NCBI GenBank assembly: GCA_018398765.1
Contig: JAHBMJ010001716.1
Span: 15,611-48,110, forward strand
Source of the DNA: Chromera velia
Lineage: Eukaryota > Sar > Chromeraceae
Direction: 5' to 3'
DNA: 32,500 nt
Below are positions 9,574 to 20,356 of this stretch, piece after piece. The translations under genes were made by a program, and so were the position numbers. The first letter of the stretch is position 1. Each line of letters opens with the position of its first letter. The notes below the pieces were generated by a model. That model ran no database searches and was not told the origin of the DNA. It was given only the letters and a program-made list of their open reading frames with translations.

Positions 9574-11570
9574 ATGATGAAGAGACTGCGAATGTTGACC
9601 GTCGTTAAGAAAAAGTCTCTAAAGGCCGTTCTTGAGTGTCCAGTCAGGGAAGAGTGGGACGCTTTGTTTTTTCCTGAGCGGCTTATGCCCTGTCTTCTGG
9701 CTTCTCTGTCGATCTGTCTGTGTGGGTTTTTTGCCGTCAGGCTCTGCAAGCTCCTGCTTCTTCTAGAAAGTCAACAGAGAACACCCATCCCTCCCCCCAG
9801 CAGCTGTTGCAGTCTCCCCGGGCCCATCTTCACCCACTGAAGACGAAAACGCAGGCACATGCAGGAGAAGTCCAACGGGAGGCAGGGGAGGATCCGATTC
9901 GAGACAGGGTCACCCTCTTTGACTTTCAAGCACCTGCAAGTGCCCATAGTGAGACAAACTCCATCCCCCCCACACTCCTCTCTCCAAGGAGGTCTCTGGA
10001 GGACCGCGACTGCCTCTTTTTTCTCTGTAACGCCGGGCTGCAAGGAAGATCCCCCCCCCTGACTCCACAACACTCAGCACCATCTAGTGAAGAAGAAGAA
10101 GAAGAAGAAGAAGTTGTGGGATATCAGCAGCATTCTCCACCCCTCTCGCCTCTCCTGCCTCCTCCGGGCTTTGCGGAGGATGAGAATAAAAACGAGGAAC
10201 CGTCGCTTCCTCCCTCCCATCCTGCAGTCTACATAGGGGGGTTGATGGCTCCTCCTCCTCCTCCAGGATTCGATTCGGAACCTCCACAAGAGCAGCAGCA
10301 GCAGCAGGAGGAGGAGGAAGAGGAGACTGCACAGACCGCACCTCTCTCCACTCAGTGGAGGACTAGGGCTGAATGTCTGTACACTGCGTTGGAAAGTCCC
10401 TACATGGAAACGGAGGAGGAGGAAAGATCGATCGATAGTTTGAACGGCCTCGCAACGGAGTATATGAGCAGAGACCCGGATGTGGGTGCTGCCCTACACC
10501 TATTGTGCGCTCTAGAACGCCGCCGGTTAACTGCAAACCCATCCGGTTGGTTGACAATGTTCCGTTTTTTCTCCTCCCGTTTCTTCTTCTCCCAGCCGTC
10601 TGTGCAAGCTGGGACAAGATATTTGGAAGTCTGGAAGATGTCTCTAGTTGGAGGGGTGGACGGGTGTGCATTCCAGCACACAGAGGATCTCTCCGAGTTT
10701 GGAGATGCATTCTGTCCTCTGATCGGATCTCTGCACGGCATCATGGGAGATGCGGTCGTGCACCCCTCTCATGCCTCTGACCCCTCCTGCCTGTCTGCTC
10801 TCCCGTCTCTGCACTCGCTCGGACGGCATGTCTCTGTCCGAATCCGAGTTGCCAGGAACCTGCGAGAGTTCCGTCTCCCCTCTGCGATGTCGGCAGAAGA
10901 GCTTCGAGAGCTGATGGACTTAGTCCAAAATGCACTTGAGAAGATTGAGGGGGGAGGATTCTACGTGATGGAGGGGATGGATGAGGAAGAGATTGAGGGC
11001 TTGACTTATGCCCAGGTGCTTCCTGCACCTCCGTCTGGCTACTTTCAGGCAGCGGGTGTGGGTCGTGATTGGTGTATTGGTCGTGCGGGATTTGTGTCTT
11101 TCGATGGGGTTGTGTGGGTGTGGGTGAATGAGGAGGACCACCTGAGAGTGCAGGTTATATCGGATAGAGAAGAGATCCTAGATCTGTATGGCCGTCTCCA
11201 GCGGGTTCTTGAAGGTCTTGAGAGGGGGTTGGGGGGAGAGCATGCCTTCGCTCGGCATGAGGAACTGGGGTATGTGTCCCTGTGTTCCACGAATGTGGGA
11301 AGTGGCATGCATGTGTCTGTGCTTGTGTCTCTGCCTCTGCTTTCAGACTCCCCCCTCCTTGAGAAGCTGTGTGCGGTTCTCGGGTTGGCTCGAAGGGGGG
11401 CAAGGGGAGAAGGCACATCGGCGGGGGAGTTTGGGGAAGTGGATCTGTCTCCCTTGGCCCGTTTTAGCCTGACGGAGGTCGAGATTGTGCTAAGGTTGGT
11501 GTGGGGTGCTGGGCACCTTCTGCATCTACACAGAGAGATGGAGAGGGTTATCAACCCTATGGTGGCCTGA
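9574..11570 (+). CDS. Divergent phosphagen (arginine/creatine) kinase-like protein with Pro-rich extension
   Basis: Family members move phosphate between ATP and a guanidino compound. Exon 1 is 9574-9642 (MMKRLRMLTVVKKKSLKAVL), the 98-bp intron ends ttttttgccgtcag, and exon 2 is 9741-11570; both junctions are phase 0 (632 residues). An alternative ATG at 9720 lies in that intron. Residues ~24-230 are Pro/Glu/Gln-rich with PPPGF motifs. The kinase domain follows. In spliced numbering it keeps both arginines of HVSVRIRVARNL (390, 392), the WVNEEDHLRV motif (Glu488, Arg492), the catalytic Cys538 in GYVSLCSTNVGSG, and Arg575/Glu580 of RRGARGE. The arginine equal to Limulus AK Arg280 is His547 (GSGMHVSV). 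The substrate loop SGVGIYA is replaced by a GGVDGCAF-like sequence. Activity and substrate may therefore have changed. The TGA is followed by a same-frame extension. Confidence 0.8.
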
Positions 11571-12254
11571 CTGACTGCTGAGCACAGCACAGGCTGCTGC
11601 TCATGTGTGTTTGCCTCTGCACCAGAGGAAGGGGCTGAAAATCTCCTTCCCCCCCCGGGCTTTCCCGCAACAGCAGCAGCAGCAGTGATAGAGGGAGAGA
11701 GGAGTGTCTTCGATGGCTTCCCTCCAGAGGGAGGAGCAGAGGAGGAAGAGGAAGATGCCCCCCCCGGATTCCTTCCGGATGCGGAGACAGAGGGAGAGAA
11801 CGACCGGAAGGCTGTAAACCCGCTCGCAGCAGCAGTGAGGGAGGGAGAGGCAGAGGGAGAGAACGACAGGGAGGCTGCAAACCCGCTTGCAGCAGCAGTG
11901 AAGGAGGGAGAGGCAGAAGGGGAGATGAATGTTGTTCCCCGGAATGCACCTGTAGCAGCAGCGCGAGACTAAGGCAGAGCAGGAGGACGCAGGGCTCTCG
12001 AGAGGGGAGAAGACTTAGTTTGTGGGAGAAAGAGACTGCAGAGGAAGGCGGGAGATGCAAGGAGAAGAGCGCTCGCTAGAGACACGAAGGTCTCAGTGGC
12101 ACAGGAGAGGGAGGAGAGGAGACGGCAAAGAGCAGAGAGGGAGAGGAGAAAGTCCGAGGACCTCGCGGCCAAAAGGGCCAAGATTGACAAGGTCCGTGCA
12201 GATGAGAAGGCCCAGGTGCAGAGGCGGAGGGACTCTCTGAAGATTCCGGTGTGA
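11571..12254 (+). CDS. Same-frame downstream extension of the kinase gene
   Basis: Beyond the TGA at 11568 the kinase frame stays open to a TAA at 11970, then again to a TGA at 12252. The first part is acidic, with LLPPPGFPA, APPGFLPD and two copies of ENDR.A.NPLAAAV spaced 22 residues apart. Its PPGF motifs match those in the kinase's N-terminal extension. The second part is a basic helix (EREERRRQRAERERRKSEDL, ending RRRDSLKIPV). Shared frame and shared motif suggest one gene whose stops lie in small introns, for example a 36-base gt..ag segment at 11547-11582. A separate downstream gene, or a tail lost by mutation, is equally allowed. A possible AATAAA signal lies near 12442. Confidence 0.4.
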
Positions 12255-13080
12255 TTTCTGCCGGTATGTCTGTCTCTCTCGATCTGTTTGTCTCTTTGGG
12301 CTCGGCTGCATGTTGAAAAGAAAAGGAAAGCTTTGTGCAAAGCTTCTTTCTTGTGTGTTCTCTCTGTCAATCAACCCAGAAGAGCTGAGAGCTGCACGAA
12401 GGATGGACGGGGGGACTGATGGAAGGAAAACACAAAGGACGGAATAAAGGAGGGGGTTCAAGCGGGAAGGCCCATCAAGTGTGCATGATTGATTCATTGG
12501 AAAAGCTTTCCTTTTTTGTCCTGACATTCTTTCTTTCTTTCTGTCTTTCTTTCTGTTTGTGTACGGCTCCTTCTCCCTTCTCTCCTGCCTGACACCAATT
12601 ATTTATGCTGTCGTCTTCCATTCGTCTTGATGAGTTCATGAATATCGGAAATCATTTTTTCCGACATGACAATGAAGGAAGAATAAAAACGAGACAGCTG
12701 GCCCAGTTGCGGCCTGTATGAGTAGATCCTTGCCTTTAATTCAATTTGTTTATTGAGAATGTTTACACCCTTACATTTATCCTCTTCGAATGTTTCCCGT
12801 CTTTTTCCTTCAAGCATTTGTTGGAAAACAGGCAGACATTCGGAAAGGTTGTTTCGCTCCCTCCTTTCTCTCTCGAGCATTCATTCCCTCTTTCCTTTTT
12901 TGTCTCCATGAAGTACTTCATTCATTTTGCTCCTCTCTCCTTGGTGTCCCTCCAGCGTTTCATCGACACCCCTTTCGAGAAGGGAAAGGAACAGTGGAAT
13001 GGCCTCTTCATTTCCTCTTCCTCCCCTCCCTAGACCATGATTGATTGTGTCAATCTATCTCTTCGCTGAATTCTGTCGTT

Positions 13081-13111
<31 letters not shown>

Positions 13112-13677
13112 GCCTGCCTGGTTGGTTGGCATGAAATGAGGACGGACACATCAATGAATACATGAGGGGCTCTGGAAGGAAGGAGGCGCGAGTCGAAAAC
13201 CCACGTGCCTAGTGCATGGGTCTGGGGGAGAAAAGGCAGTCAGCGAGTCCGGGGTCGAGATGAGTCAATCAAAGAAAGGAAGAAAGAGACAGCATGGGAG
13301 ACCCTGGATGGATGGATGAATGGATGAATGAGGAACCCGTTGGGGCTTCTTTCTTTCTTCTCGTTCTTTAATTGCCGTCTCTACACCTTCCCCCCTTAAT
13401 TCCTGCGCTGCTGTTGCTACTACACTTATATTTTCCCTGGTTGGCTGTCACCCTCTCCCTAGCTCCCTCTCTTTTCTTCTTCTAGACATCATGCCTCCAG
13501 ACTCCTCGCTCGTCTCTTTTTTTTTTCCTTCAATCCTCCTCCTCTGTCTGCATTCAATTTATGGCATCGTCTCGTCTCGTCTCTCCTGCCTTGCATGAGA
13601 TCGACTTGCTGCTTTATTTAAGTAGTATTCCTGACCGCCCTCTAGCTGACTTTCTGAATTAAGGAAAGAAAGAAGGA

Positions 13678-13717
<40 letters not shown>

Positions 13718-15800
13718 AAAAAAGATGGATCGACGATCATCGATGGCTGGCTGGCATGCAGCCCCCAGAATTAAGGGGTTCTTTCGCGCCGTCGTGCGAT
13801 CGATGAGGCACGTGCGCTGTGTAGCATAGAGATGGGGGGTTCAATAGCTCAGAAGCTGTTATTTGGCTGCCGGTATTGCAGAGAGGAGCTGGGCTGACGT
13901 CGACGTCTCACATCATTCCTTCCTTCCATCTTTTTTGATCGATTGTCCTCCCCCCCTCCTCCTTTCGGTCTTTCTGCATGTGTACTTGCTGCATGCTTGT
14001 TCTGCATAACACGATGCATGCATGTCCTTTTCGCTACAGTAGAAAAGCCATTTCCTCATTTGTTGACTGTATGTACATTTCAGCCCACTGACGGGCCGGC
14101 TGTTCCTCGATCGATCAACTGTGAAAAGAAGGAAGGAAGGGGAAGATCGACAAAGCGCCCGATCGACCCCCTGGATTATGATTGTGCGTGTGGCTGAGAG
14201 GTCAAGAAGGGATGGATGACCTTTGTTCAAGTGAGGGAGGTCATTTGTTTAGACGGCCAATCAGTCATTCAGTCAGCTGATCGATCGACCAAACCACTTA
14301 CCCACCCACTTACTCACCTAGTCAGAAGGCTCTCAGTCAGTCTCTGCCTGTGCTCACTCACTCACTGTCTGTGTGACTGATTGACGGACAGAGCTTTCGG
14401 CTAGGTGTCTGCATGCATGCCTCTCTTCCTCGATTGCCTCTCTTTGCCTGCAAGTAATGTCCTCGAAGGGCGACACATGCAGAGGGGGGCAACAAGAGAG
14501 AGAGAGAGAGGGGGGAGGGGNGGGGGGGGGGAGACTGGAGGGAATGAATCATATCGTGCCTCTCTCAAGCTGGAGGAAGATGAAGGAGAAGTCGACCCGT
14601 ATTTGAGTCCGCATCACTCTCTTTCCGTCCTTTCTCTCCCTCTGTGTCTACATTGCGCCATGCATGCAACGGACGTAAATATGTTTGAGCATAGAAGGAA
14701 GAAAACATGGGAGGGAGGAAGCATGGGAGGTCTCGTCCCAAGATGCACTCACGTACACATACTTGTTTAAAAATTTGTTTCCCTTGGTCTTTTGAGACTG
14801 CCCTGCTCGACTGATCCTTGTCGGGAAAAGGAATGAAAGTCTCTTTCTTTCTGTTCTTTTCTCCTTCAATTAATTTCCTGCATATATCTTGCGTGTGCTA
14901 TCTTGGCTATTGGAAAAGGGGGTCGGGTTTGGGCCAGGGTCGGGTTTGGGATTTAGATTTAGGAAGGAACTCTGAGATGCCTCTCGAGGTCCGGTTGGGT
15001 TTGCAGAGGAGAATTCTTTGCAGGTGTCTGTCTGTCTGTCGGTCTGTCTGTCTGTCTGTCTGTCTGTGCTGAAAAAGGGAGATGCCCTATTTTGAATACC
15101 TGTTCTCAGCTGTGAGAGGCGGAAAAATATTGTCTAAGATGGATCAGTGTTCGTACCTCTGCACTTCCTTTGATCTTTCCATTCATTTTCAAGAAGAACA
15201 GACGCTGGGCTGTTGAGAGAGTTCACCAAGAGGAGCGAGAGAGAGCATACAGGACTGTGCTTTGCTGCTGTGGGCGTTGCAAAAGATCACAAGAAGAAGG
15301 AAATGAAAGAGTTGTGAAAGCAAAGTGAAAAGCTGGTTTGTCATTTTATGCCGTCACTTTCTGCTCTTATGTCATGTCGTCATGTCTTGCCCTTCATGTC
15401 ATGTATTGGTTCATAGCATGCCCTTTCTTTTCTTTTCCCTCGGGGGTTTTCTTTTGACGGGTCCCCCACCAGCAAATCGCTAAGCAAATGACAGCTCGGA
15501 AATTTTTTTTCTCTCGCGCGCGCTGATTGATGCAAGCAACCCATGCAGCATAAAACACAGCATCAACCAGAAAAGCTCCCTGCCTGGACATGCAGAAAAA
15601 GTCTACTTACTTCAGTCAGAAGATTGGGGGGAACAGCAAGGTGCGTCACCTCCTGCCAGCAATGGGGTGGATCTTCGACCATGAATTCCCTCCCTCCCTC
15701 CGTCGCATCCATCCATCATCCTTTTTTAAAAGAAAAGGCTCTTTCTCATCCCGGCATACAGTCAGATATTGCAATCATGTGGCGATGATGAAAAGAAAAA
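12255..15800. repeat. Low-complexity intergenic or intronic region
   Basis: There is no supportable gene. Simple repeats dominate: (CTTT)n near 12530, (CT)n at 13079-13107 followed by TGCC repeats, (GAAA)n at about 13662-13724, a G-run with one undetermined base at 14521, and (TCTG)n at about 15024-15066. GCATGC words and GATCGATC palindromes are frequent. Reading frames here are short and biased in composition. Confidence 0.7.
14505..14534. other. G-run with undetermined base
   Basis: (GA)n passes into about 20 G with a single N at 14521. This marks a homopolymer that sequencing did not resolve, so its length is uncertain. Confidence 0.9.
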
Positions 15801-16115
15801 AAGAAGAGTCTGTACGAGCAGAAGACCCAGACAGAGACAGAAAAGTCATCAACAGTCCCAAGAGCAGACAGACAAGAGGCTCGGAAGCAGGGAAGATCAG
15901 GCAATCAGGCAAAAGCCCCCCACAAACTCAGCTCACCCAAGACGAAGGAAGCTTCTCAAGCAGCCGCCGCCACCGCTGCTGCTGCTGCTCCAGCACTTTC
16001 GGGCCTGGCCCAAAGATGAGCCTTCCCCTTCCCCGTGGAGGACCCCAAACCCCCGCCTCCCCCCCCTCCGGACACACCGCCGCCGCCTCTGCAACTCCTC
16101 CCTCTGTGCCCCCCC

Positions 16116-16290
16116 AGGTTCCTCCCATCATGCATGATCCACCACCACGAAGTGCCTGCTGCTGCCCCCACCGACACAGACGACCTTCCGATTGCCTCTG
16201 CGGAACCCTCTGCCCGTCTGCTGGAGAGGAGGGCGGACGAGAGCAACAGCGAGTACACAGACAGCGACGACGACAGCTCAGACGACGAAA
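16116..16290 (+). CDS. Probable exon encoding an acidic C-terminal-like stretch
   Basis: A strong acceptor (ctctgtgcccccccag) ends at about 16116, after a long C/T-rich tract. The open frame then reads HHHEVPAAAPTDTDDLPIAS, SAEPSARLLERRADESN and an acidic run (SEYTDSDDDSSDDETK) before entering the first 137-bp repeat unit. Upstream, the same frame is alanine- and proline-rich and is crossed by a TGA at 16017, so either an intron or a non-coding 5' part is present there. I do not recognise the protein. Acidic low-complexity stretches of this kind are common in nuclear and cytoskeletal proteins, but no function can be given. Confidence 0.45.
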
Positions 16291-17621
16291 CGAAGCAACG
16301 CTTTCCTTCTTCTCTTCCTTTCTTTGTTCGTCCCTTCCTTTCTGCTCGGGCAGAAGGGCTGACGGTTGTTTGGGTGGTTGGTTGGTCGTGGAGATGGGGT
16401 GGAGGAAGAAAAGCGCAAAGACAGAAACGAAGCAACGCTTTCCTTCTTCTCTTCTTTTCTTTGTTCGTCCCTTCCTTTCTGCTCGGGCAGAAGGGCTGAC
16501 GGTTGTTTGGGGGGTTGGTTGGTCGTGGAGATGGGGTGAAGAAAGAAAAGCGCAAAGACAGAAACGAAGCAACGCTTTCCTTCTTCTCTTCCTTTCTTTG
16601 TTCGTCCCTTCTTTTCTGCTCGGGCAGAAGGGCTGACGGTTGTTTGGGGGGTCGGTTGGTCGTGGAGATGGGGTGGAGAAAGAAAAGCGCAAAGACAGAA
16701 ACGAAGCAACGCTTTCCTTCTTCTCTTCCTTTCTTTGTTCATCGCTTCCGTTCTGCTCGGGCAGAAGGGCTGACGGTTGTTTGGGAGGTCGGTTGGTCGT
16801 GGAGATGGGGTGGAGAAAGAAAAGCGCAAAGACAGAAACGAAGCAACGCTTTCCTTCTTCTCTTCCTTTCTTTGTTCATCCCTTCCTTTCTGCTCGGGCA
16901 GAAGGGCTGACGGTTGTTTGGGGGGTCGGTTGGTCGTGGAGATGGGGTGGAGAAAGAAAAGCGCAAAGACAGAAACGAAGCAACGCTTTCCTTCTTCTCT
17001 TCCTTTCTTTGTTCGTCGCTTCCTTTCTGCTCGGGCAGAAGGGCTGACGGTTGTTTGGGGGGTCGGTTGGTCGTAGAGATGGGGTGGAGAAAGAAAAGCG
17101 CAAAGACAGAAACGAAGCAACGCTTTCCTTCTTCTCTTCCTTTCTTTGTTCGTCCTTTCCTTTCTGCTTGGGCAGAAGGGCTGACGGTTGTTTGGGGGAT
17201 CGGTTGGTCGTGGAGATGGGGTGGAGAAAGAAAAGCGCAAAGACAGAAACAAAGCAACGCTTTCCTTCTTCTCTTCCTTTCTTTGTTCGTCGCTTCCTTT
17301 CTGCTCGGGCAGAAGGGCTGACGGTTGTTTGGGGGGTTGGTTGGTCGTGGAGATGGGGTGGAGAGAGAAAAACGCAAAGACAGAAACGAAGCAACGCTTT
17401 CCTTCTTCTCTTCCTTTCTTTGTTCGTCGCTTCCTTTCTGCTCAGGCAGAAGGGCTAACGGTTGTTTGGGGGGTCGGTTGGTCGTGGAGATGGGGTGGAG
17501 AAAGAAAAGCGCAAAGACAGAAACGAAGCAACGCTTTCCTTCTTCTCTTCCTTTCTTTGTTCGTCACTTCCTTTCTGCTCGGGCAGAAGGGCTGACGGTT
17601 GTTTGGGGGGTCGGTTGGTCG
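16287..17621. repeat. 137-bp tandem array, about 9.7 copies
   Basis: Units start at 16291, 16428, 16565, 16702, 16839, 16976, 17113, 17250, 17387 and 17524 with exactly 137-base spacing and no length changes. The last is cut after ~97 bases at GGTTGGTCG. Copies differ at only a few positions. Each unit has a long pyrimidine tract ending TCTGCTCGGGCAG, which looks like a 3' splice acceptor, then GGGCTGACGGTTGTTTGG and a purine-rich half (GAAAAGCGCAAAGACAGAAA). Because 137 is not a multiple of 3, each frame shifts from unit to unit. One plus frame always meets TGA, while the minus strand has no stop in any frame. I regard it as a recent minisatellite rather than protein-coding sequence. Confidence 0.95.
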
Positions 17622-17696
17622 AAAGAAGGGATCAATTCATGAAGGTTATGAGAACCAAATGAGGGACGACCCGGACGAGGATTGTCCTCGATCGAG
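17622..17696 (+). CDS. Possible exon just after the 137-bp array
   Basis: Directly after the truncated last unit, an open frame reads KKGSIHEGYENQMRDDPDED and then CPRSR up to a good donor (GATCGAG|gtatgg, exon end 17696). Its composition is ordinary coding, unlike the array. With the acidic exon on the other side, it suggests that the array expanded within one gene. The start is undefined because the frame runs back into the array. The downstream exon was not found; the DNA turns AT-rich after about 17850. Confidence 0.4.
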
Positions 17697-17849
17697 GTAT
17701 GGGGGTGGGATGGGCGAGCGGGTCTGTCCGTCTCTTTTCTTCTCTCGAAGTTTTCATTTTCTCCTCGGAGTCCCTCTACTCGCTGTGCTGCGCTGTCGCT
17801 GTCACTGTTGCTGCTGATTCCCTTATGTAAAGAGTCAACGCAAACTTTT

Positions 17850-18985
17850 GCAATTCAAACCTACTATTTGTACATCTTTGTTTATTTTTTCCGTAGAAAA
17901 CAATTTGTCTAGCAACTTAAGCTCTAGTTTAAGCTGCAATTAATAAATTATATTGTTCTATCGAACTAAAGTCCTAGAAAAAGAAAAAAAGAAATAAAAG
18001 TGATTAAAGGGTAGGAACGAAACAAAGAAAAAAGAAAGGAGAAATATCAGTGTCCAAGAGAGAAATACGCGTGAGCAGGACAGCCATAAGAGCTAGTAAG
18101 AGCTTAAATATATTGAAAGAATCGCAAACTGCCTTCTGGGCCTAAAACCGAATAATGCGTAGTCTAGATTCGAGGTAGTCGAATCTGAACGTGGTGTAAA
18201 ATCAATCAGTCAGAAAGCCGAATAGTCAGATAAAAGAAAAACCAGATAGTGCACGGCGATTAATCGACAGAACCAAATAATTGCCGCGCATGTATGCATG
18301 CAATCAAAAATTGAATCGAATCGAAACGCCACATCCACAATAATTTCATTTCATGAAAACATCGAGATTGAGAATCAAGAATCGAAGTTTTGTCTTTCAT
18401 TTGTCATGAGGTTGAGGTTCTGCGCTCTTTGAGTCCTTCCGACAGATCCGAGGATTATGACAGCAGTTACTGAACTCCAAGACCCAGACCTATACCTTCA
18501 AGACTCTGAATCATTCTGAATCTATTTCCAAACTTCAGCTTCTAGGTATACCTTCACTCTACTGCCCTATTCGAAGCCAAGCAAGCCAAGAGTAGAACAG
18601 AACAAGTGGTGACGCTAGCGAGAGTCAACCCTTCCGAGAAGGAGTCAAGCAAAGCCAAGAAACCAGCAGGATCCCTGTGTGCATCCTGCAAAAGAGAGAA
18701 CAAGATTTCATCTCACAGTAGAACTCCGATTTCGAACGCTGTCCTGTACCGTGACGGTCGTCCTACCGATGCATACACAGTTTGATAGAACAATATTTCA
18801 GTCTAGATTTCAGTTGCACTTATATGAATGAATGAATGAATGAATAAATAAATAAATAAATCTAGGAATGAATCTACGAATGAATGAATGAATGAATGAA
18901 TGAATGAATAAATGAATAAATGAATAAACAAATAAATGAATGAATGAATGAATTGAGGAATGCAGTTAAAGCCGGTGAATACACC
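17850..18985. other. AT-rich sequence with (TGAA)n/(TAAA)n microsatellite
   Basis: No gene is seen. The block has short words such as GAATCGAA and CAAGCCAAG and ends in an impure TGAA/TAAA tetranucleotide array at about 18823-18955. It immediately precedes the inverted-repeat element at 18992. Confidence 0.6.
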
Positions 18986-18991
18986 ACTTAG

Positions 18992-20350
18992 GTAGTGACC
19001 AAGTTTGATTTAATGAATTTTGATTTGACTAGTAATTTGATTTGATTTGAGGTTAAGGATCTAGATTTGTAAATTTAGGCGGATTTGAGGTTAAACTTCT
19101 TCTGCAACAGTCGGAGACGGCCTTGCAAACTTTTTGTTCCCCCACTGGCAGTCTCTTGATGCAGTTGAGGCATCCGGAGTCGCCAGGTGTCCCCTCACTC
19201 CGGAACAAGCAACGGATGCGCCAAAAGGACAACTTTGAACCATAGAGCAAGCAGAGGAAGGCTTAGTAAAACACCCACAACGACCTTAGAGCTTCAACCA
19301 ACTGAGGAGATGCCTGTAAGCTGGGCCCTCTATCCCACACAGATCTAGAACCATGGCAAACACGGCTGTGCCCGTGACTCCGCACGCCTGGAGGTAGATT
19401 CTAGCCTCCCAAGTTCCCCTTTTCCTTCAATGTCGACCAGACCAGACCAGACAAGCCACACTCACGGCCGCAGCCAGTTTTTGAAAAGGCAGTGCTGTGT
19501 AAAAGAAGAAAATCGGAGGAGACGGCGAAAATCTAGGGGCATGACCCGATGGGGGTTTTCTACCAAGGTCAGGACGGCAAGTCATACGTATGCACATGCC
19601 ATAGACGGCTATGATAGCATGAGTTTCCCAGTATACGAACACCAGTCGGGGAAAAGCAAAGAGAAATTTAATAAAGAAAAAGAGAAAAAAAGAGAGATGG
19701 GATAGAAGAAAGCGGGTAGCTTGGCTCCCCTCGGCCATCTTTTAATCCTACAGACCAGCGTTTAAAGCCGACCTTTTCTCATAGTTTAGGATAAGCTCCT
19801 TTTGAGCCGCTGGGGGTCATTTGTTATGTTAACTTTTTGTGTGTGCTTTCTCCTTTGGGGGAGGGCTGCCGAGCTTGTCTCTTGCCAAACGTTGGAAGCC
19901 TCGAAGGCTAGACCACTAGTCTAGGCAGATGACGATGGTGTATAATGATGATGATGACTTCATAACCTGAATCATAGGTTCCCTAACGTGCAAGCTCTCC
20001 TAGTTTGTACCAATAACAACTCATAATTTTATGTTTTTGACTGTCTTTGAAGAAATGATTCGATTTAAAACAATTTTGAAGCATTTTTTTTTTTTATGGT
20101 TGGGTACTTTATTTTGTTAAGATGTGTTTTTATGTTTTATATTAAAGTCGCCTTCGTAATAATTATAAAACGGGGGATCTGCATGGGACACAGATTTAAG
20201 GTTAAAAGTCATATTTGAAATAGATTTGATATAGATTTGATTTAATTTTTAAATTTGATAGGGCTGTCAGAGCAAGTCTCATCAGACCTACAGATTTGAT
20301 TTGAGGTTAAATTCAACCTCAAATCAAATCAAATCAAACGTGGTCACTAC
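18992..20350. mobile_element. Non-autonomous DNA transposon (TIR element), 1359 bp
   Basis: The left end GTAGTGACCAAGTTTGATTT is matched by the reverse complement of the right end, GTAGTGACCACGTTTGATTT, with one mismatch in 20. The element is flanked on both sides by ACTTAG (18986-18991 and 20351-20356), a 6-bp target site duplication. Both subterminal regions carry repeated GATTTGATTTGAGGTTAA words, and at the right end these form their own palindrome (20291-20337). No transposase frame is present, so it must have moved with help from another element. The 6-bp duplication excludes TA, TTAA and 8-bp families; Polinton-like and Dada-like elements make duplications near this length. I cannot assign a superfamily. 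It appears to contain an older LINE tail. Confidence 0.8.
19860..19962 (+). mobile_element. LINE-type 3' tail nested in the TIR element
   Basis: The segment ending TTGCCAAACGTTGGAAG, then GACGATGGTGTATAATGATG and three more GATGA words, closely resembles the tail of the LINE remnant at 22806-22869 (TTGCCGAACGCTAGACG, GCGATGGCGTATGATGATGA). A short TGATGA microsatellite is the usual end of several non-LTR families. The body upstream (about 19080-19860) has no intact reading frame. It is probably a degraded relative or a non-autonomous copy. Confidence 0.5.
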
Positions 20351-20356
20351 ACTTAG

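Noticed and set aside
7302-12254. Alternative genetic code with TGA as Trp
   Set aside because: Trp positions in the recognisable domains use TGG, and the TGA sites do not fall at conserved Trp positions.
13830-13880. tRNA-like GGGTTCAATAGC near a hairpin
   Set aside because: No acceptor stem, D-arm or anticodon arm can be folded around it.
15590-16636. 348-residue plus-strand frame
   Set aside because: Mostly low-complexity sequence and part of the minisatellite; the acidic coding signal at 16116-16290 is in a different frame.
16278-17252. 324-residue minus-strand frame across the 137-bp array
   Set aside because: The unit has no stop on that strand in any frame, so openness is automatic. 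The product is a composition-biased repeat and there is no splice or start support.
16287-17621. Possible CRISPR-like array
   Set aside because: The repeats are directly contiguous 137-bp units without unique spacers, in a eukaryotic genome.
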